DNA of 64,000 bases from Orbilia blumenaviensis (GCA_036872755.1 JAVHNS010000010.1:682001-746000); one strand, 5' to 3'; shown: positions 45,866-57,758, counted from the stretch's first letter. Made by a program: numbers and translations. Notes: generated by a model from the letters alone, not told the origin.

Positions 45866-47032
45866 ATGCGGTCCCCAAATTGCAAATTTTGTAAGGTCGT
45901 AGATGCCCCAACGGGGACTCGCTCCGTATTACATTGTTGTCCCTGCGACGAATTTTTCATTAAGAGCGAAAGCTACAAAAAACACGACTCCTTGAAACAT
46001 AAAGGCAAAGTTAGCTCGCTTCCCTCCGCCCCGTTCACTTGTCTGGACTGCCAGAAGGACTTCTACGATGAATCCCTCTTTCAAGGCCACCTCGCTCGAC
46101 ATGGAGTAGCACGCAGAGAGGCGGAACAGGCTGCCCGACACGGTCATGAGCCTTCGCGACCGAAGAAAAAACTATTCTTCTGTCCACATTGCAACAGAGA
46201 TTTCACACATGCGCGGGATCGAGACCATCACATATCCATTTGTCCAGATCTCCACCGGTGCCTCGATAGTAATTGCCTGAAAAGGTTTAGGACTCTGGCA
46301 GGATTGATCAGTCACCTTGAGAGCGGCGCCTGCGGAGGCGGCTATACTCGAGACAAGATCAACCTTTTTATTTGCGGAAGAGATAGGACAGGCGAAATTA
46401 CGCTTCCCGGTGCTTTCGATTTAGCCAAGAAGGGTAGAAAAATAAATGCTGCTTCAGAAGCCAATAGATTTGATCTCGAAGACAAACTAGCAGCGCTGTC
46501 TATCAGTAGTTCAGGTTCAGGAATCCTAACGCCAGATTCCGATGGCAGCGAGATTGGATTCGAGACTCCACCCAACGGCCGTCTATTGGAACTTGAAGAA
46601 ATCTTATCAGTGTCTTCAGACGACTCTGACCTTACACTGACATCGCTCGCGGCACGACTTTCAGAGTTAGTTCCCTCCCAGGATGAAGATATATCGTCGT
46701 CACATCATGAGTGTGAAATATGTCACAAGACTTTCTTCTCAAAAATAGGCCTTCGGCAGCACCTCGAGTCACCAACCCACTCACCGCATTTATACCATTG
46801 TGGACTACCATTCCTTCAACGAGACTCGGACTCCATACAGTCTCACAGAGCTAGAAGAAAATTCAAGACGCTGAGCGGGTTGGTGGCACATATCGAAGTC
46901 GGAGCTTGTGGCGGAGATGCAACGCTCAGTGCAGCGATAGCCATGCTCGGTAGACTGGCTAGTGAATTCGGGTTTCCTGAAATGACAAAAGTAGCAAAAA
47001 GGATTGGTGGTAAATTTGCTGCCCTTGAGTAG
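45866..47032 (+). CDS. C2H2 zinc-finger protein (fungal type)
   Basis: A single exon of 388 aa from the first in-frame ATG (M-R-S-P-N-C-K-F-C-K). Fingers in order: a C-x2-C start at 6-9; C-C-P-C-D-E-F-F with H-x4-H near 23-45; F-T-C-L-D-C-Q-K-D-F with H-L-A-R-H near 57-79; F-F-C-P-H-C-N-R-D-F with H-H near 104-125. Then comes a degenerate C-L-K-R-F-R-T-L-A-G-L-I-S-H-L-E-S-G-A-C-G block, repeated near the end as F-K-T-L-S-G-L-V-A-H-I-E-V-G-A-C-G. One more finger (C-E-I-C-H-K-T-F-F) lies at about 285. Between them is an acidic Ser-rich linker. Such proteins are common in Ascomycota with variable finger number. DNA, RNA or protein binding is possible; the target is unknown. Confidence 0.83.
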   Translation: MRSPNCKFCKVVDAPTGTRSVLHCCPCDEFFIKSESYKKHDSLKHKGKVSSLPSAPFTCLDCQKDFYDESLFQGHLARHGVARREAEQAARHGHEPSRPKKKLFFCPHCNRDFTHARDRDHHISICPDLHRCLDSNCLKRFRTLAGLISHLESGACGGGYTRDKINLFICGRDRTGEITLPGAFDLAKKGRKINAASEANRFDLEDKLAALSISSSGSGILTPDSDGSEIGFETPPNGRLLELEEILSVSSDDSDLTLTSLAARLSELVPSQDEDISSSHHECEICHKTFFSKIGLRQHLESPTHSPHLYHCGLPFLQRDSDSIQSHRARRKFKTLSGLVAHIEVGACGGDATLSAAIAMLGRLASEFGFPEMTKVAKRIGGKFAALE

Positions 47033-48370
47033 ATTAACCGTACCACCGCTAAGCCAGTACTTATAACAGATAAGGAGGACAAAGATAAAATTAGATATTA
47101 AATACGCAATATGCGAGACTTTGTGATCATATCGATAAAGGCTCAGAAACCGTGTCTGTTCTAATTCATTACTCAGGCGGCTAGTTTTTGCTGTTAAAAC
47201 TTCTAACCGCAAAGCCTCATACGCTCGTATTACACATATTAATAATCACGGGAAAGTGTTCTTTTTAAATATCACCAAGCTCAATTTTTCATTGTTGCCC
47301 AGCACAGTAAGAATATATACAGAGAATGATATTTTATATTCAATTCCTCTTCAAGCCCAGTTTTCAAGCCCCTCAAAAAAGGGAGCCTTTGTCTTCCTCA
47401 GGGCACCATGGTCCAGCAAGTCTCGTCCCAAAATAGCTCTCGAAGCAAAAAGTGTTGGAAGGACAAAAAAGGCCTTGAAAAAAATGAAGAGGTGAAACGT
47501 CCCGACAGGCATCGCTGACGTGAGAAAGGAAGTTGACAGACATTTTTAAACATGCAGGTAAGCAAACACAATGCAAACGCCTCAGGCTTTTGCGTTTCAT
47601 CGTCAAGATGCTTTTTTTTTTTTCCCTTTCATAATCTAAACCGCAAGATAGCAAAGTAGGTGTTCTTTTTTTCGTCCAAATCGTAAAACCCCGGTCATAA
47701 AAAATAAACAAAAAAAAAGGAGTGTGTGAGAAAAAAGAAGAAGAAATGGGTATAGAACTAAGTTTAACACATTACAGAATGGAAAGCCGCGCCAAAGACC
47801 TTCAAGGTATCATTAGAAAGAAAACTAACCCTCGGGGTTAGAACGTGAAGAAAAAGAAGAAGGGTATTGTCTATCTGTTTATACAACTCCGAAACGAAAA
47901 AAAAAAAACACCGTGGTATAATTCATAACTCCATGAGGACACCAAAATCCAGAAGATCAAAAGTGAAGATGGATGAGAGAAGATAAGGTAATATGATATA
48001 GTGAGGTCGTTGGGGCCGGTGGAAGTCTGGAGCTTTGCCAGAACAGTTGGATATCGTGGCAGCTTCCTGAAACCGCCATAAAATGGCTGAGCTGATAATG
48101 AGAGAATTTGTGTTGTGTTGGCAAGATGGCTTTGTGCAACATTCAGCCAATCAGGAAGTGTCTACCGCCCAAAGAGGAAGTTTCGACAACCAACAACACT
48201 AGGAAGCGCCTTGAAAGGCAGAAAGAAAGTGAAACAGTCAAAGTTGTGAAACAACGAAGAGACCGCGGGTATAAATATTCCAAATGAGGGAATAGAAGTT
48301 TTTTGAATTTTTGGGGGGGTATCGTAGCGAACGTAGGGTCGTTAAAAGAAAATCATAAGCGTCATGGCGT
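47033..48370. other. Convergent intergenic region
   Basis: 1.3 kb with A/T homopolymers (for example 47611-47624 and 47900-47911), fitting the 3' UTRs of both neighbours. No gene. Confidence 0.5.
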
Positions 48371-49300
48371 TTAAAGGGAAGCGGCAACAACGGCGACGAT
48401 GCCTGCTACCGAAGCAAGGACCCAGGAAGTGGAAACCGAGGAAGCAGCACCAGGATATGGAGTTGGGGGTGGAGGTGGGGCGCTGGTAGATGTGGAATTG
48501 CCGGTACCGTTATTCGATGGGGCGGTATAGGTTGCGAAGGTTGTCGTAGACTGAGGAGCAGAAGTGTAAGTAGGGGTAGGAGCCTTGGTTGTTTTGATAA
48601 CAGTAGTCCAGGAAGAAGACGTTGTTGGGGGAACGTAGACGCTCTCTGAAGAAACAGAAGTGGTAGAAGGGGCCTCGCTAGTAGAAGAAACAACGCTAGA
48701 AGAAACAATGCTCGAAGAAGTGGTCCAAGAAGTGGTAGAGCTGCTAGTTGTCGACTATCCAGGGTCACAGGGAGTGTAAGTATTCACCCTTCAAACAATT
48801 TACAAGCCTTAATGATAGAGTAGGATTTACCACAATGGATGTCGTGGGAGCATAATATACAGGAATCGATGTCGTCTCGGTACTGGTCGACGTGGATGAG
48901 GTAGTGGAAACCTCTCCAACTGATGTCGAAGTCGTCGATGACGATTCACTCGTTGTAGAAGATGAAGACCAAGAAGACGAGGACTGTGTCTTCGTTAATA
49001 TGAGGGGATGGGGTTTGCTAATAGAGAACTTACAGTTGTTTCTGGAACTGGGACGTAAGAAGTCGAGCTCTCGGAGATTGGCAGGGTGCTAATGCTAGTC
49101 GAGTATGGCTCCGGAGCGACAGTGGTGTCTGGGGCATAGCCAGTAGAAGTAACAGTGCTCACACAGGTAGTGGTCGTTCTGGTATTGTAAATTGTGACAG
49201 TTGTGTAAGAGGTCGATGTCGATGTGGTGGTCGAATCGAAATACTCTTGGGCCGAAGCAAGAGCCGCAGCAGCAGCAACAATGAGAGTAGATGCCTTCAT
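48371..49300 (-). CDS. Ser/Thr-rich GPI-anchored cell-wall-type protein
   Basis: Three phase-0 exons, complement(48371..48754, 48831..48983, 49034..49300), give 267 aa. Residues 1-17 are a signal peptide (M-K-A-S-T-L-I-V-A-A-A-A-A-L-A-S-A). The mature part is almost all Ser/Thr with short T-T-x and S-S-S runs, suited to heavy O-mannosylation. It holds one Cys and one N-G-T glycosylation site. The C-terminus has P-Y-P-G-A-A-S-S as the probable GPI cleavage region and a hydrophobic end V-L-A-S-V-A-G-I-V-A-V-V-A-A-S-L. It is a probable cell-surface mannoprotein in the wall; no enzymatic domain. Introns use GTAAGT...CACAG and GTAAAT...GATAG. Confidence 0.8.
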
Positions 49301-52300
49301 TTTGAATGAATGTTGTAATGTAAAGTTAAGCTTGATTAAGCAAGGGAGAGCTTGATAAAATCGACTGGAGAATCTCCAAATGAGAGTGTATACAGCAAGT
49401 GAAGAGAGTGATACCGAGTGACTAGCTCAGGCTGATAGATCTTGCACGTGTGTGATGAGTATCTACTATCAAGCGAGAAGAGATCGGAGGGGGGGTCGGG
49501 GGGTTCTTATGCTTCTTGCAAGAAGGGTAAAAGACGTTGGTGCTAAAGAGGCGAGAAGCCCATGAGAGACACATGGAGGAAAGGGAGCAACGGAAGGGAA
49601 CCGTTGTTGTTTCTTTTTCCGGTTACCAATCTGGCTCTAATTCTGTGTACTTGTGTGACACCTTTCCTTACGAGCGCCTTAGTTAGGGGACTTCTCGGAG
49701 ATCCAGTGTGGATAAATCGCGCCAGGGCAGTGGTTCGCAATGGCGCGGATTTGAGATCTGGAAACAAAAAGGGCAAAGTTCATGGTTGCCGTTGTCGTTG
49801 GTGTGTCTGAGTAAGCTCGAACATACCCCGGCTCACAAGTTTATGCGCTGAGGGAAAAAGCAAGAAAAAGAAAAGAAAAGGGGAACTGCACACAGCAAAA
49901 ACATCCTTGACCTAAAGGAACAAGCTCGAAGGTCTAAAATAAGCAAAAGCTCGTCTTTGTTGAGAAAGAATTTGTTCCTTCGGCATCAACAGTCTAGCTA
50001 AGTGGATGATGCAGCGTCGTGGTGGGGTGTTGTCTCTCGTCGGCTACGTCTTGACTCGGTCGAGTCAAAAGGGCAGACGCCAGGAGGCCTTGTGCCTTGC
50101 ATATGTTTAATTTCCCTCACAGTCGATGGCATGACATGACGACTCCATGGCATCTTCACCAACGACAGTGTCGAAGGGTTGCTGCGCTGTACAAGACATG
50201 CCCCCCACCGAAGACTCCATTGAAGACGATATCGGTGGCCGTAAAAACTCGTGACGAACGACAAAGAGCGCGGATGGCCAGTTGCATGTTTCTAGGCGTC
50301 GGCCAAAGGATGGCATCTGCAGGAACGCACTTTTAGCCAATCGAGCTACGGATAGATCAGTAATTTGCCATTCCCTTCCTTCCTCTGCCTTGCCTTGCCA
50401 TCTGTTTGCGCGAATGATGCGATTACCTGCTATATGCACGCTGGCGCTGTGCTGGCACCAAAGAACCAGGCGTCCACACCGGCAACATGCAACAGAGTTT
50501 TTTCGGGTTTTTAGTTTTTAGTTTTTTTTTTGTTCATTTTCTGCCTGTGCTCTGCGACAACTATAGTACAATGATGGAAGCCTTCTGAGGGCACATACTC
50601 TCTGACTCTGCCCCGTCGCATTTGTCAATTGTCGTCCAGCGAAGTACAAAAATTACACATTCGTGTGATTGAAGCTTGTGCGATCCTAATAATACCCAAA
50701 TCCCCTATATCCCCCAGACTGCCGCAAAGAAGTACTCGTTTTAAGACGGCGCTCAATGCACAAATCCTACGAAAATATCACCGCCTCTTGCAAAGCTACA
50801 AACCGGAAAAACCAGACTCAATGGGGAAACTCTTCGACTTGCCTGAAATGCCGACAGCCCTTCTTTTTGCCTGAGCTAGAGTTGGTGTGTGTGGGTCAAT
50901 GTTCTTGTTTCTCGTACCTTGCGTTGGCGAGAAGCACAAGGCGCACACCGATTGCATGGCAGAACGGCAGCTAAAAGATACATGTAGGGCGAGGACTCAA
51001 GTTCCTGGGATTATTTCTTCCCTTTCCCCATCCAATAAACTCTTCATGTTATTTTCTTTGTCAACAGCGAAAGGTTCACGTTCTTGCATAAGTGTCGCTC
51101 AAAGGCTTTTTTGCCCGAGTCCCGCGGTCGACGAACAGCAATGATGATGTGTTCGGGCATGAACATCGATGAAACCTAAAGCTTCGCAAAGGTGGTGCGG
51201 GAGTTTCGAAAATTCTCATTCGTCTGCTCTGTTCTCATGCTTGGCTTCCTTCCCGGTCCTTGCACCTTGCAAGTTGAGGCTCGACAGCAAGACCTGGTCC
51301 CGGGCAAATCCCATCGTTCTTTCAGCCCTTGAAGGCCTTCCTCAAACAAAAAAAAAAAAAATGCCCTCAAAAGTCCTACCGTCTTGGCCCGAGCATCGGT
51401 GTGGGGTTTTCCACTCCGGATCCTCAACCAGGATTGGGTAAACTCATAGAAGGCCCAGAAGCTTCCGCAAGAAGCAGGACCAGGACAGAAATTTTCATCC
51501 TTCAGAGCTCCTATTAACCTCGGGATATTATCGCAGAATCTTCACATTCGCGAGCCTTCCTGCCGTGTTGTGTCGTCGTGTCTCCAGTTGAGCGGGTTTT
51601 CGTGTTCAGAACTTTCGCGTAAAATCCCGTGACATTGGTTTGCCTGGCTCCGCGACTGTATACTGCAGATGCAAGCTACGATATCACAGTCACAATATCG
51701 TAGAACCATTGGGCTGGAAGCACAAGAAAATGTTTCAAGTACTTTAATTTCACATTCCTCCCGTCGAAGCCACAGATGCTCTCCTAGGTTCCTGTGAATA
51801 GAGCAGGAAAAACTTTTTTTTTTTTTTGAGCACGAGCTTACTCGCTTGTGGGAGCACAGAGACTGTCGGATCACAGCGAACTGGCCCGAATGCAGGTTGT
51901 TAAATTACAAAGCAAGGAGAGTTTATCTTAGACTATCTCCATGTCGACATATGCACATATATATTAGACACGGGTTAAAGCTCCTTACTACTATTAGTCC
52001 CCTCAACTCTTAGCTCGATGGAGATACTCAAGCTACCCGGTAATTGATTGTAGCTTCGAGCTATTGATCCTCGGAGTTAACCAGTTAACATGAGGTCCAC
52101 CCTCAAAATCGTGTCCACATTTCTGGCACTCTTTCAAAAGAGAATCCTAATACTCTTGTGTATCCAGATGAGATCCCATTGTAAAATTATTCTGAGGAAG
52201 TCTTCCAAGTAGAATTGTCACAACCTCTACTGCAAAGAACCACTTTCCAACTGACCAGGGTGTGAGTTGCGTGTTGTGAAAGTTGGAATTATATCAGGCC

Positions 52301-52480
52301 GAGAGTAATCAAATACTGTATGTAAGTGCGATGCAATGTAAGAGTGTACCAGTGCGGGGTATAAGACTCGCATCTTGTACAGTTGGACACGGCTTGATTG
52401 TCAACCGTTCCTCAACAAGTGGTTACTCATTTTAAAAAAAATCAATCCTACAGCTATTGGCATTGGGGACGGGCCAATCG
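49301..52480. other. 3.2-kb gene-poor region
   Basis: No frame has domain support. A-runs occur at about 51347-51361 and T-runs at about 51811-51826. The first few hundred bases are the promoter of the GPI-protein gene. No RNA gene was recognised. Confidence 0.45.
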
Positions 52481-52885
52481 ATGATCTTCTGCCATGGCCT
52501 CAACCATTCTGAACAACTTGTCCGCCATATCCCAGGCCTCATCCTGGGCACCACCTTCACCTTCGGTGGCGCAATACCTTTTTTCAACCCCGCATACGCA
52601 ATGCACGAGTTCGGCCTCCCGCTCTACCTCGTAAAGTCCAAGGACGCACAAGATGCATTTATCGTATCTGGAATCCGTACGGTTGCGCTTGGGCTATCGC
52701 TTTACTTGATGTTTGCCCAACGCATGTATCGAGGTGTCGACATCATCCTGGCATGCATCGGAACTACCGGAATTCTTGACGGGTGGTTATGCTGGAAAGT
52801 CGGCGTACCTGGACGAGGAGTTTTCCGTGCTACCTGTGCGGTTTTGGTTGCCGGCTGGGGTTGGATGGGTATGACTTCAGCTTAG
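52481..52885 (+). CDS. DUF4267-like four-helix membrane protein
   Basis: A frame of 134 aa from ATG 52481. Four hydrophobic segments (H-I-P-G-L-I-L-G-T-T-F-T-F-G-G; V-S-G-I-R-T-V-A-L-G-L-S-L-Y-L-M-F; I-I-L-A-C-I-G-T-T-G-I-L-D-G-W; A-T-C-A-V-L-V-A-G-W-G-W) with I-R-x-x-A-L-G and D-G motifs match the small fungal DUF4267 family. The function is unknown. The start is doubtful. A strong ATG (GCCATGG at 52493) is in another frame and encodes M-A-S-T-I-L-N-N-L-S-A, which looks like the natural family N-terminus. A one-base frameshift between about 52520 and 52540 may therefore be present (see findings). Confidence 0.6.
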   Translation: MIFCHGLNHSEQLVRHIPGLILGTTFTFGGAIPFFNPAYAMHEFGLPLYLVKSKDAQDAFIVSGIRTVALGLSLYLMFAQRMYRGVDIILACIGTTGILDGWLCWKVGVPGRGVFRATCAVLVAGWGWMGMTSA

Positions 52886-55522
52886 GCATCCTAGGGTGCA
52901 CATACATAATAATGGCTTCAAGGTATTTGCAACAGACTTTCGGCCTTCTGTATATTATCATGTGCTCCAACCTTCAAGTGTAGACATTAAGTCACGATAA
53001 TCCAAAAATTTTAAGCTTAGTAATACCCAATTTGCACCAACCTAGAAGCCCGGAAACGGTTATTATCGTTATCGATTATCGTCGATAGCTACCCATCTGC
53101 AAGCTCCTGCTGCTTTGAAACCATGTGTTGGGGTTCCACGGCACCTGGGATTACACCGCAGTTGATTTACATAGCTGCTTTCAGGAACCGGTTACCTTTC
53201 AGCTTTACTAGTTGCTTTGGATTCCATGTTCTCTACCCGTCCGTTTTTAACGGGCAGATGCATGTTATCCAGCTGGTCCATAGAACCCTTGTAGCTATCA
53301 TGAGCTGTTTGCAGCTACCAAGGTAAGGAGGAGCTGTAGCTCTGAGCTTTCACACAGGATAGGCAGGCGTAGGATTTTCCTTTTCTGTGCTAAGAGCTCT
53401 CAACCGACCAAGTATCCCGATTTTTCCTTACTGGGATTTCGATCCCGATTGTCTCTAGGAATAAAGTTTATATATTCCTGTGTGCGTGCGAAAAAAAATT
53501 TTCACGTGGGATTTGGATCAGAATAGTTAATATGCTTAATGTAGCGAAAAACTCTGTTCAATATGAGCTCGATCTCTAGCTGTCTCGGGTAGAAAGGGCA
53601 ATTAAGCGCCTCTTAAAGACCTATTCTATGAGAAACCAAAAAATTTTGACGCTCAACCATATGAGGCGCTTCGATACGATGGTGAGTTTAGCAGTCACCG
53701 TCTCAGAATATGAATTGTATCAATTATTTGTCGTTTATCCATGAGCAAGTTAGCGAATTTTGGATACCGTCTGTAAACTTGGCTGCCATACGTGGAAGTT
53801 TTTCGTCTATTTACTGAAATAATCTAATACGACATAAATGCCGAACCAGCGGCAACATACTCGGCTCTTCTAAGGGTTAGCGGACGTGGCAAAGAAGCCG
53901 ACCCGTTTTTTTTTGTTCTTTCTCCCGTTCCTGAAGATCGGTATGGTTAACCCATGTTCCCTTTCGGTCAGCGCTAGAGAACGAGAAGGAAGCCCGGAAA
54001 ACATATAAGTGTTGAGAAATCGAGACGAGTTCGCCGTTAAAAACTTTTTTTTCCCTATATCATTTTTTCTCAGCCGTTGAAATCGAGTAAGACATTCACA
54101 TGTCCCTAGGCCCTATGAGAATATAAAATCGATAAGATAAGAGTGATCCTGGTTGCTGGAAAAACTTGCAGGCTGGGATCGCGCATTTGGACGTTGCAAT
54201 TGGTTGTTCACAGAAGAAAAAAGAGCTGAAATCCAGGTGAAAATACAAAAAAATCTCCGTCTTGCGCTCAAAAATGGTAGACAAGATCTGCCCTTTTCAG
54301 CGCATAAAACGGTTAGAAACATGTGACCTTTAGCTCATAGTTAACGCTTTATACGCCGCGTGTATATAAGGCATATATTCAGTTTCACGAATGCAGCTTT
54401 TTCACATGTTATCACAATTTGAAAATAGTTAGTGTTATCACAGTGCGTTGGTCGTCTTTAACGCTGTCAATAAGTTCCGGAATGAGACGGTATAACCATC
54501 TTGGGATATCAAAGCAATATTGGTTTTTTCCGAGAAAAGGTCTTAATGCTAGTGTCTGAACAGGTTCTAACCTGTCAAGGAAAGAGAAACGTGATGCTCG
54601 ACGATATGGATGAAGGGCGTAGAGCTTGGTGGTTTAACCCGACATGACTTAACGGGTTGCCGACAGTAGCTTGAATGGGGTTGTTACACGATCTTATTTT
54701 GCGTTGTTGTTGTATGCACTGGTCTCGTGGGACAACACCGTGTATGCACCAATTTATGAATATAAAGCAAAGACAGAGCTTCAAAGTCAAAATCTTTTGG
54801 GCTTTCAAGGAAATTTGACATCTGAAGTCATCTCATTGAACATGTTAAGCGGTAGAGTGGAATTCAGTCTCGCTTGGAAGATTCAACTGGCAAGCTCAGA
54901 TACTTGGCACGCCCGAGCGATAATTACCAGACCATTAACAGAATGCCATTACTTGATCAGAATGCGCAAGTCCAAAATTCCGATTCGATCCCATTGCATC
55001 AGCATATTTTCCGTTTCATATATTAGCCGAAAGCACGGCGGCTGGACGGTCCTATATAGGCGAAGTCCCCACCGGCGAGGGATCCGTCTTGGTAGCACAA
55101 AAAAAATATAGTAATTTTTCTAAGGCTCCAATTGCAATCTGTGGGGAAGAGGAGAATTATATTATCTTACTATCGTAACGTTAATCTGTTGGTTCGGGAT
55201 CTTCCGCCCAGACATATATAACGTTAACTTTACGATTTCCCCTCGCTTTTTGAAATTCTTGTTTGAAGCATTTAGCCTCTTGATTCCTTTCGTAGAACAG
55301 TCTGAGGGTATTTTCTCTCTCTTTCTTTCAGGGGCGAATATTATGTGCGGTGAAGAGCTTTAGCTGTTTTGTATTGTAGCTAGGGAAGTATAAATATAAA
55401 TATAAGGTACTTCACTCCGACTGGATCTCTGAACTCGAACGTAGAACTCTCCAGTATTAATATCGCAAGTGTCATTTTCACCTCAAACGATTTCTCACAA
55501 TACGTATCATCCGAAAATCAAG
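52886..55522. other. 2.6-kb AT-rich gene-poor region
   Basis: A 146-codon frame at 54671-55111 begins with TTG and has no domain or composition to support it. The last 140 bp contain a TATA-rich promoter for the next gene. Confidence 0.45.
55389..55405 (+). promoter_or_regulatory. TATA-rich core promoter element
   Basis: TATAAATATAAATATAA lies 118-134 bp before the ATG of the small cysteine-rich protein gene, followed by a C/T-rich leader. The position and sequence fit a TATA box of a highly induced gene. Confidence 0.5.
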
Positions 55523-56046
55523 ATGAAATTCACAACTCTTGCACTCACTGCCGTCGCTATCGGCCACGCTACAGCCGCATTCTCAGACACACTAGTACGA
55601 TACCCCCCGTTCATACATACATACATACATACATAGTAGATCCGCATCGCCCCTTGTACATATATAGCGGACCGTTAAAAAAAAACGCCTCCAACTAACC
55701 ACATTAAACCCCACAGTGCGGCGGAATCCGCTGGCAACCACGCACAACTTGTCGCACAGGCTCCACCTGCACCACCATTAACGTCTACAACGCCTTTTGC
55801 ACCAAGATCCCTGACCCAGTATGGCCACGGAACGAGCCGCCCACTACAACATTCACTCCAACCGCGGCTGCAGCTCTCGAATGCGAAACAACCTTGACCA
55901 CCTGCACTACGCTGTTGGTGTGTCCCAGGGGTTCGACGAGGACGTGTAAGGAATGGTGCGACGGACAGCCGAAGCCGACTTTTTCGCCTTTGGTTGTGCC
56001 GTGCAGTTTTAATAACAATCCTGCGGTGATAACGACGGCGGCTTAG
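55523..56046 (+). CDS. Small cysteine-rich secreted protein
   Basis: Two exons, join(55523..55594, 55717..56046), give 133 aa. Residues 1-18 are a signal peptide (M-K-F-T-T-L-A-L-T-A-V-A-I-G-H-A-T-A). The mature part begins A-F-S-D-T-L-C-G-G-I-R-W and holds ten cysteines, enough for five disulfides. Thr/Pro-rich stretches (T-T-T-F-T-P-T-A) lie between two cysteine clusters. The intron (GTACGA...CACAG, phase 0) carries a CATA microsatellite. It has the form of an effector-like or surface small secreted protein; no named family was recognised. AAGATG at 55521 is a good start context, and a TATA-rich element lies upstream. Confidence 0.78.
55613..55637. repeat. (CATA)n microsatellite inside an intron
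   Basis: About six tandem CATA units lie within the intron of the small cysteine-rich protein gene. Confidence 0.85.
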
Positions 56047-57604
56047 AGTGTTCTTTTTTGGGGGCTTATGTTTTAGAATACGGATGGCACGACGGTTTAG
56101 GGGGCTGTACGTGCTAAGGCTGACTAGTGTGTTGATTTTGTGGCATTTTTTATCACCAGGGCTGGATATGCTATCAAAGGGACATTTTTATCGAAGTTTT
56201 GGATGTTGCAATTGTTGTATGATAGTTTAGCATCCCGTCTACATGGCGTGCATATTATGTGATACAAATCCTTTCAATTTATTTTTTACATTCATTTATA
56301 TATCTCTAAATAATAACGTGTTGTTACTTCAGGTTGTTGCGTGTGTGCGATATCTATAGACCGAGACTAGATATCGATAGATTGATCATATATTGACACC
56401 TGTGGCGAGAACGATTATAAATCTTTTAGTGACTTGCTCGCTTGTATCGTTAAAAAAATTAAGTGGCCGAATCCCGACCAGTATCCATCAATGAAGTGTT
56501 AATACAATTGATATCCGCACGCGGGCCGGCATGCGCTCAAAATTTGACTTTATGGTTGGATTGAGGCGTTTGATTTTTTGGTTAACTCTCGGCGAATCAG
56601 TGCACTGGCTTGTGGGATTTCCAGTTTATTGGTATAGATACTATAACTAGTACTAGTATTTGGTGTTGAAACAGTACCGTATGCGCTGCTGTCATGTTGG
56701 GTACGGTGGTTTATGCTGGCCCCCCCTCCAATTTGCTACCTTCTGCTGGTTAGTGTCTACAGGAGTTTCTATTGACAGTGTTTAAAAACAATAGGAGTGT
56801 GGAGAAGCTCATAGAACACGTTACGTATATATTGTGGTTTTTGTCGGGTGGTTGGCGTATAATCTCATGTATTATAGGCTGACCTACCTAAGTTGTTTGA
56901 GGAGCGCTCTTGGTTGAATCTGTCAATGTTATAAAGAGCGTATCAACATCTGTCAAGATAGTTGACATTGACCAACTAGCCCCCCCGTTTGGGTCCAGAC
57001 CGCAGGTTATATTTATACATTTATTTTGAGTACCGATAATGTGATGCGCAGTCGGGGTTCCGTTACCCATGACCGCGAGATTCGCAGTGAAGCCTGCCTG
57101 TGATGGCATAGTTATGATCTTTACTGTTTTAACAATCAGCCCTCGTACATATTGTGCTGGAAAAAGTATGCCCTTTTTTTTTCAATACCCACCGTCGTAA
57201 TTGTATCAGTACCGGTCTAATACGCATTACCACATTGATTCTGTATTAATTCCGTATCAATCCCGTCCAGATTATGATTTTCAGTACAGTACCTTATACC
57301 ATAACAAAAAAGAGAAAAAAAGAAAGAAAAAAAGACAAAAGATTAATATTGATCAATTCTATGGGAAAAAAGGCGATTCTCGAAGCCAACCCTCAATACC
57401 GATGTTATATATATCACTGCTGAAACGTAACGCAAATCCCTGCTCTCCTCGGCCCGGTTTGCCCTAACTAAACCTTCAAGCCAGCGTTACATCAAACTAA
57501 AAACGCGCGCGCCGGCCCCGCCACGTCAAATCCGAAATTTCAGAACGGCCTCTTCAAATCGAATTAAATCCAAAAAAATTACAAAACCAGACGTAAAAAA
57601 TACC
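56047..57604. other. 1.6-kb gene-poor region
   Basis: No supported gene. A 73-codon minus frame (56888-57109) from an ATG lacks a signal peptide and a recognisable domain. Poly(A)-like stretches occur at 57305-57340. Confidence 0.4.
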
Positions 57605-57609
57605 AAAAA
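57605..57609 (-). terminator. Pol III terminator of tRNA-Thr
   Basis: On the minus strand the run TTTTT starts 14 nt after the tRNA 3' end, the usual RNA polymerase III stop. Confidence 0.6.
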
Positions 57610-57622
57610 GGTTTTTATGGGA

Positions 57623-57758
57623 TGCTCCCATACGGATTTGAACCGTAGACCTCGACATTGCATATTCTTTGTTTCATTAGAGACTAACTAAGTAAGTTAG
57701 AATCCACTGTTGTTTGATATATACTAGTGTCGCGCTCTACCAACTGAGCTATAGGAGC
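57623..57758 (-). tRNA. tRNA-Thr(AGU) with a 63-nt intron
   Basis: On the minus strand: acceptor stem GCTCCTA / TGGGAGC (one G-T pair) plus discriminator A, D-arm GCTC...GAGC (A box TAGCTCAGTTGG), anticodon stem CGACA / TGTCG, and T-arm TACGG-TTCAAAT-CCGTA (B box GGTTCAAATCC). The anticodon loop is C-T-A-G-T-A + A with anticodon AGT at 57723-57725, read as threonine. The intron (57659-57721) follows the base 3' of the anticodon, the standard place for nuclear tRNA introns. At 63 nt it is longer than most fungal tRNA introns. The spliced tRNA is 73 nt. Confidence 0.9.

Noticed and set aside
54671..55111. 146-codon plus frame
   Set aside because: TTG start, no domain, mixed hydrophobic and basic content without pattern; kept as spacer.
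56888..57109. 73-codon minus frame with ATG, Thr-rich end
   Set aside because: No signal peptide, no recognised fold and no splice partner found; possible but unsupported.
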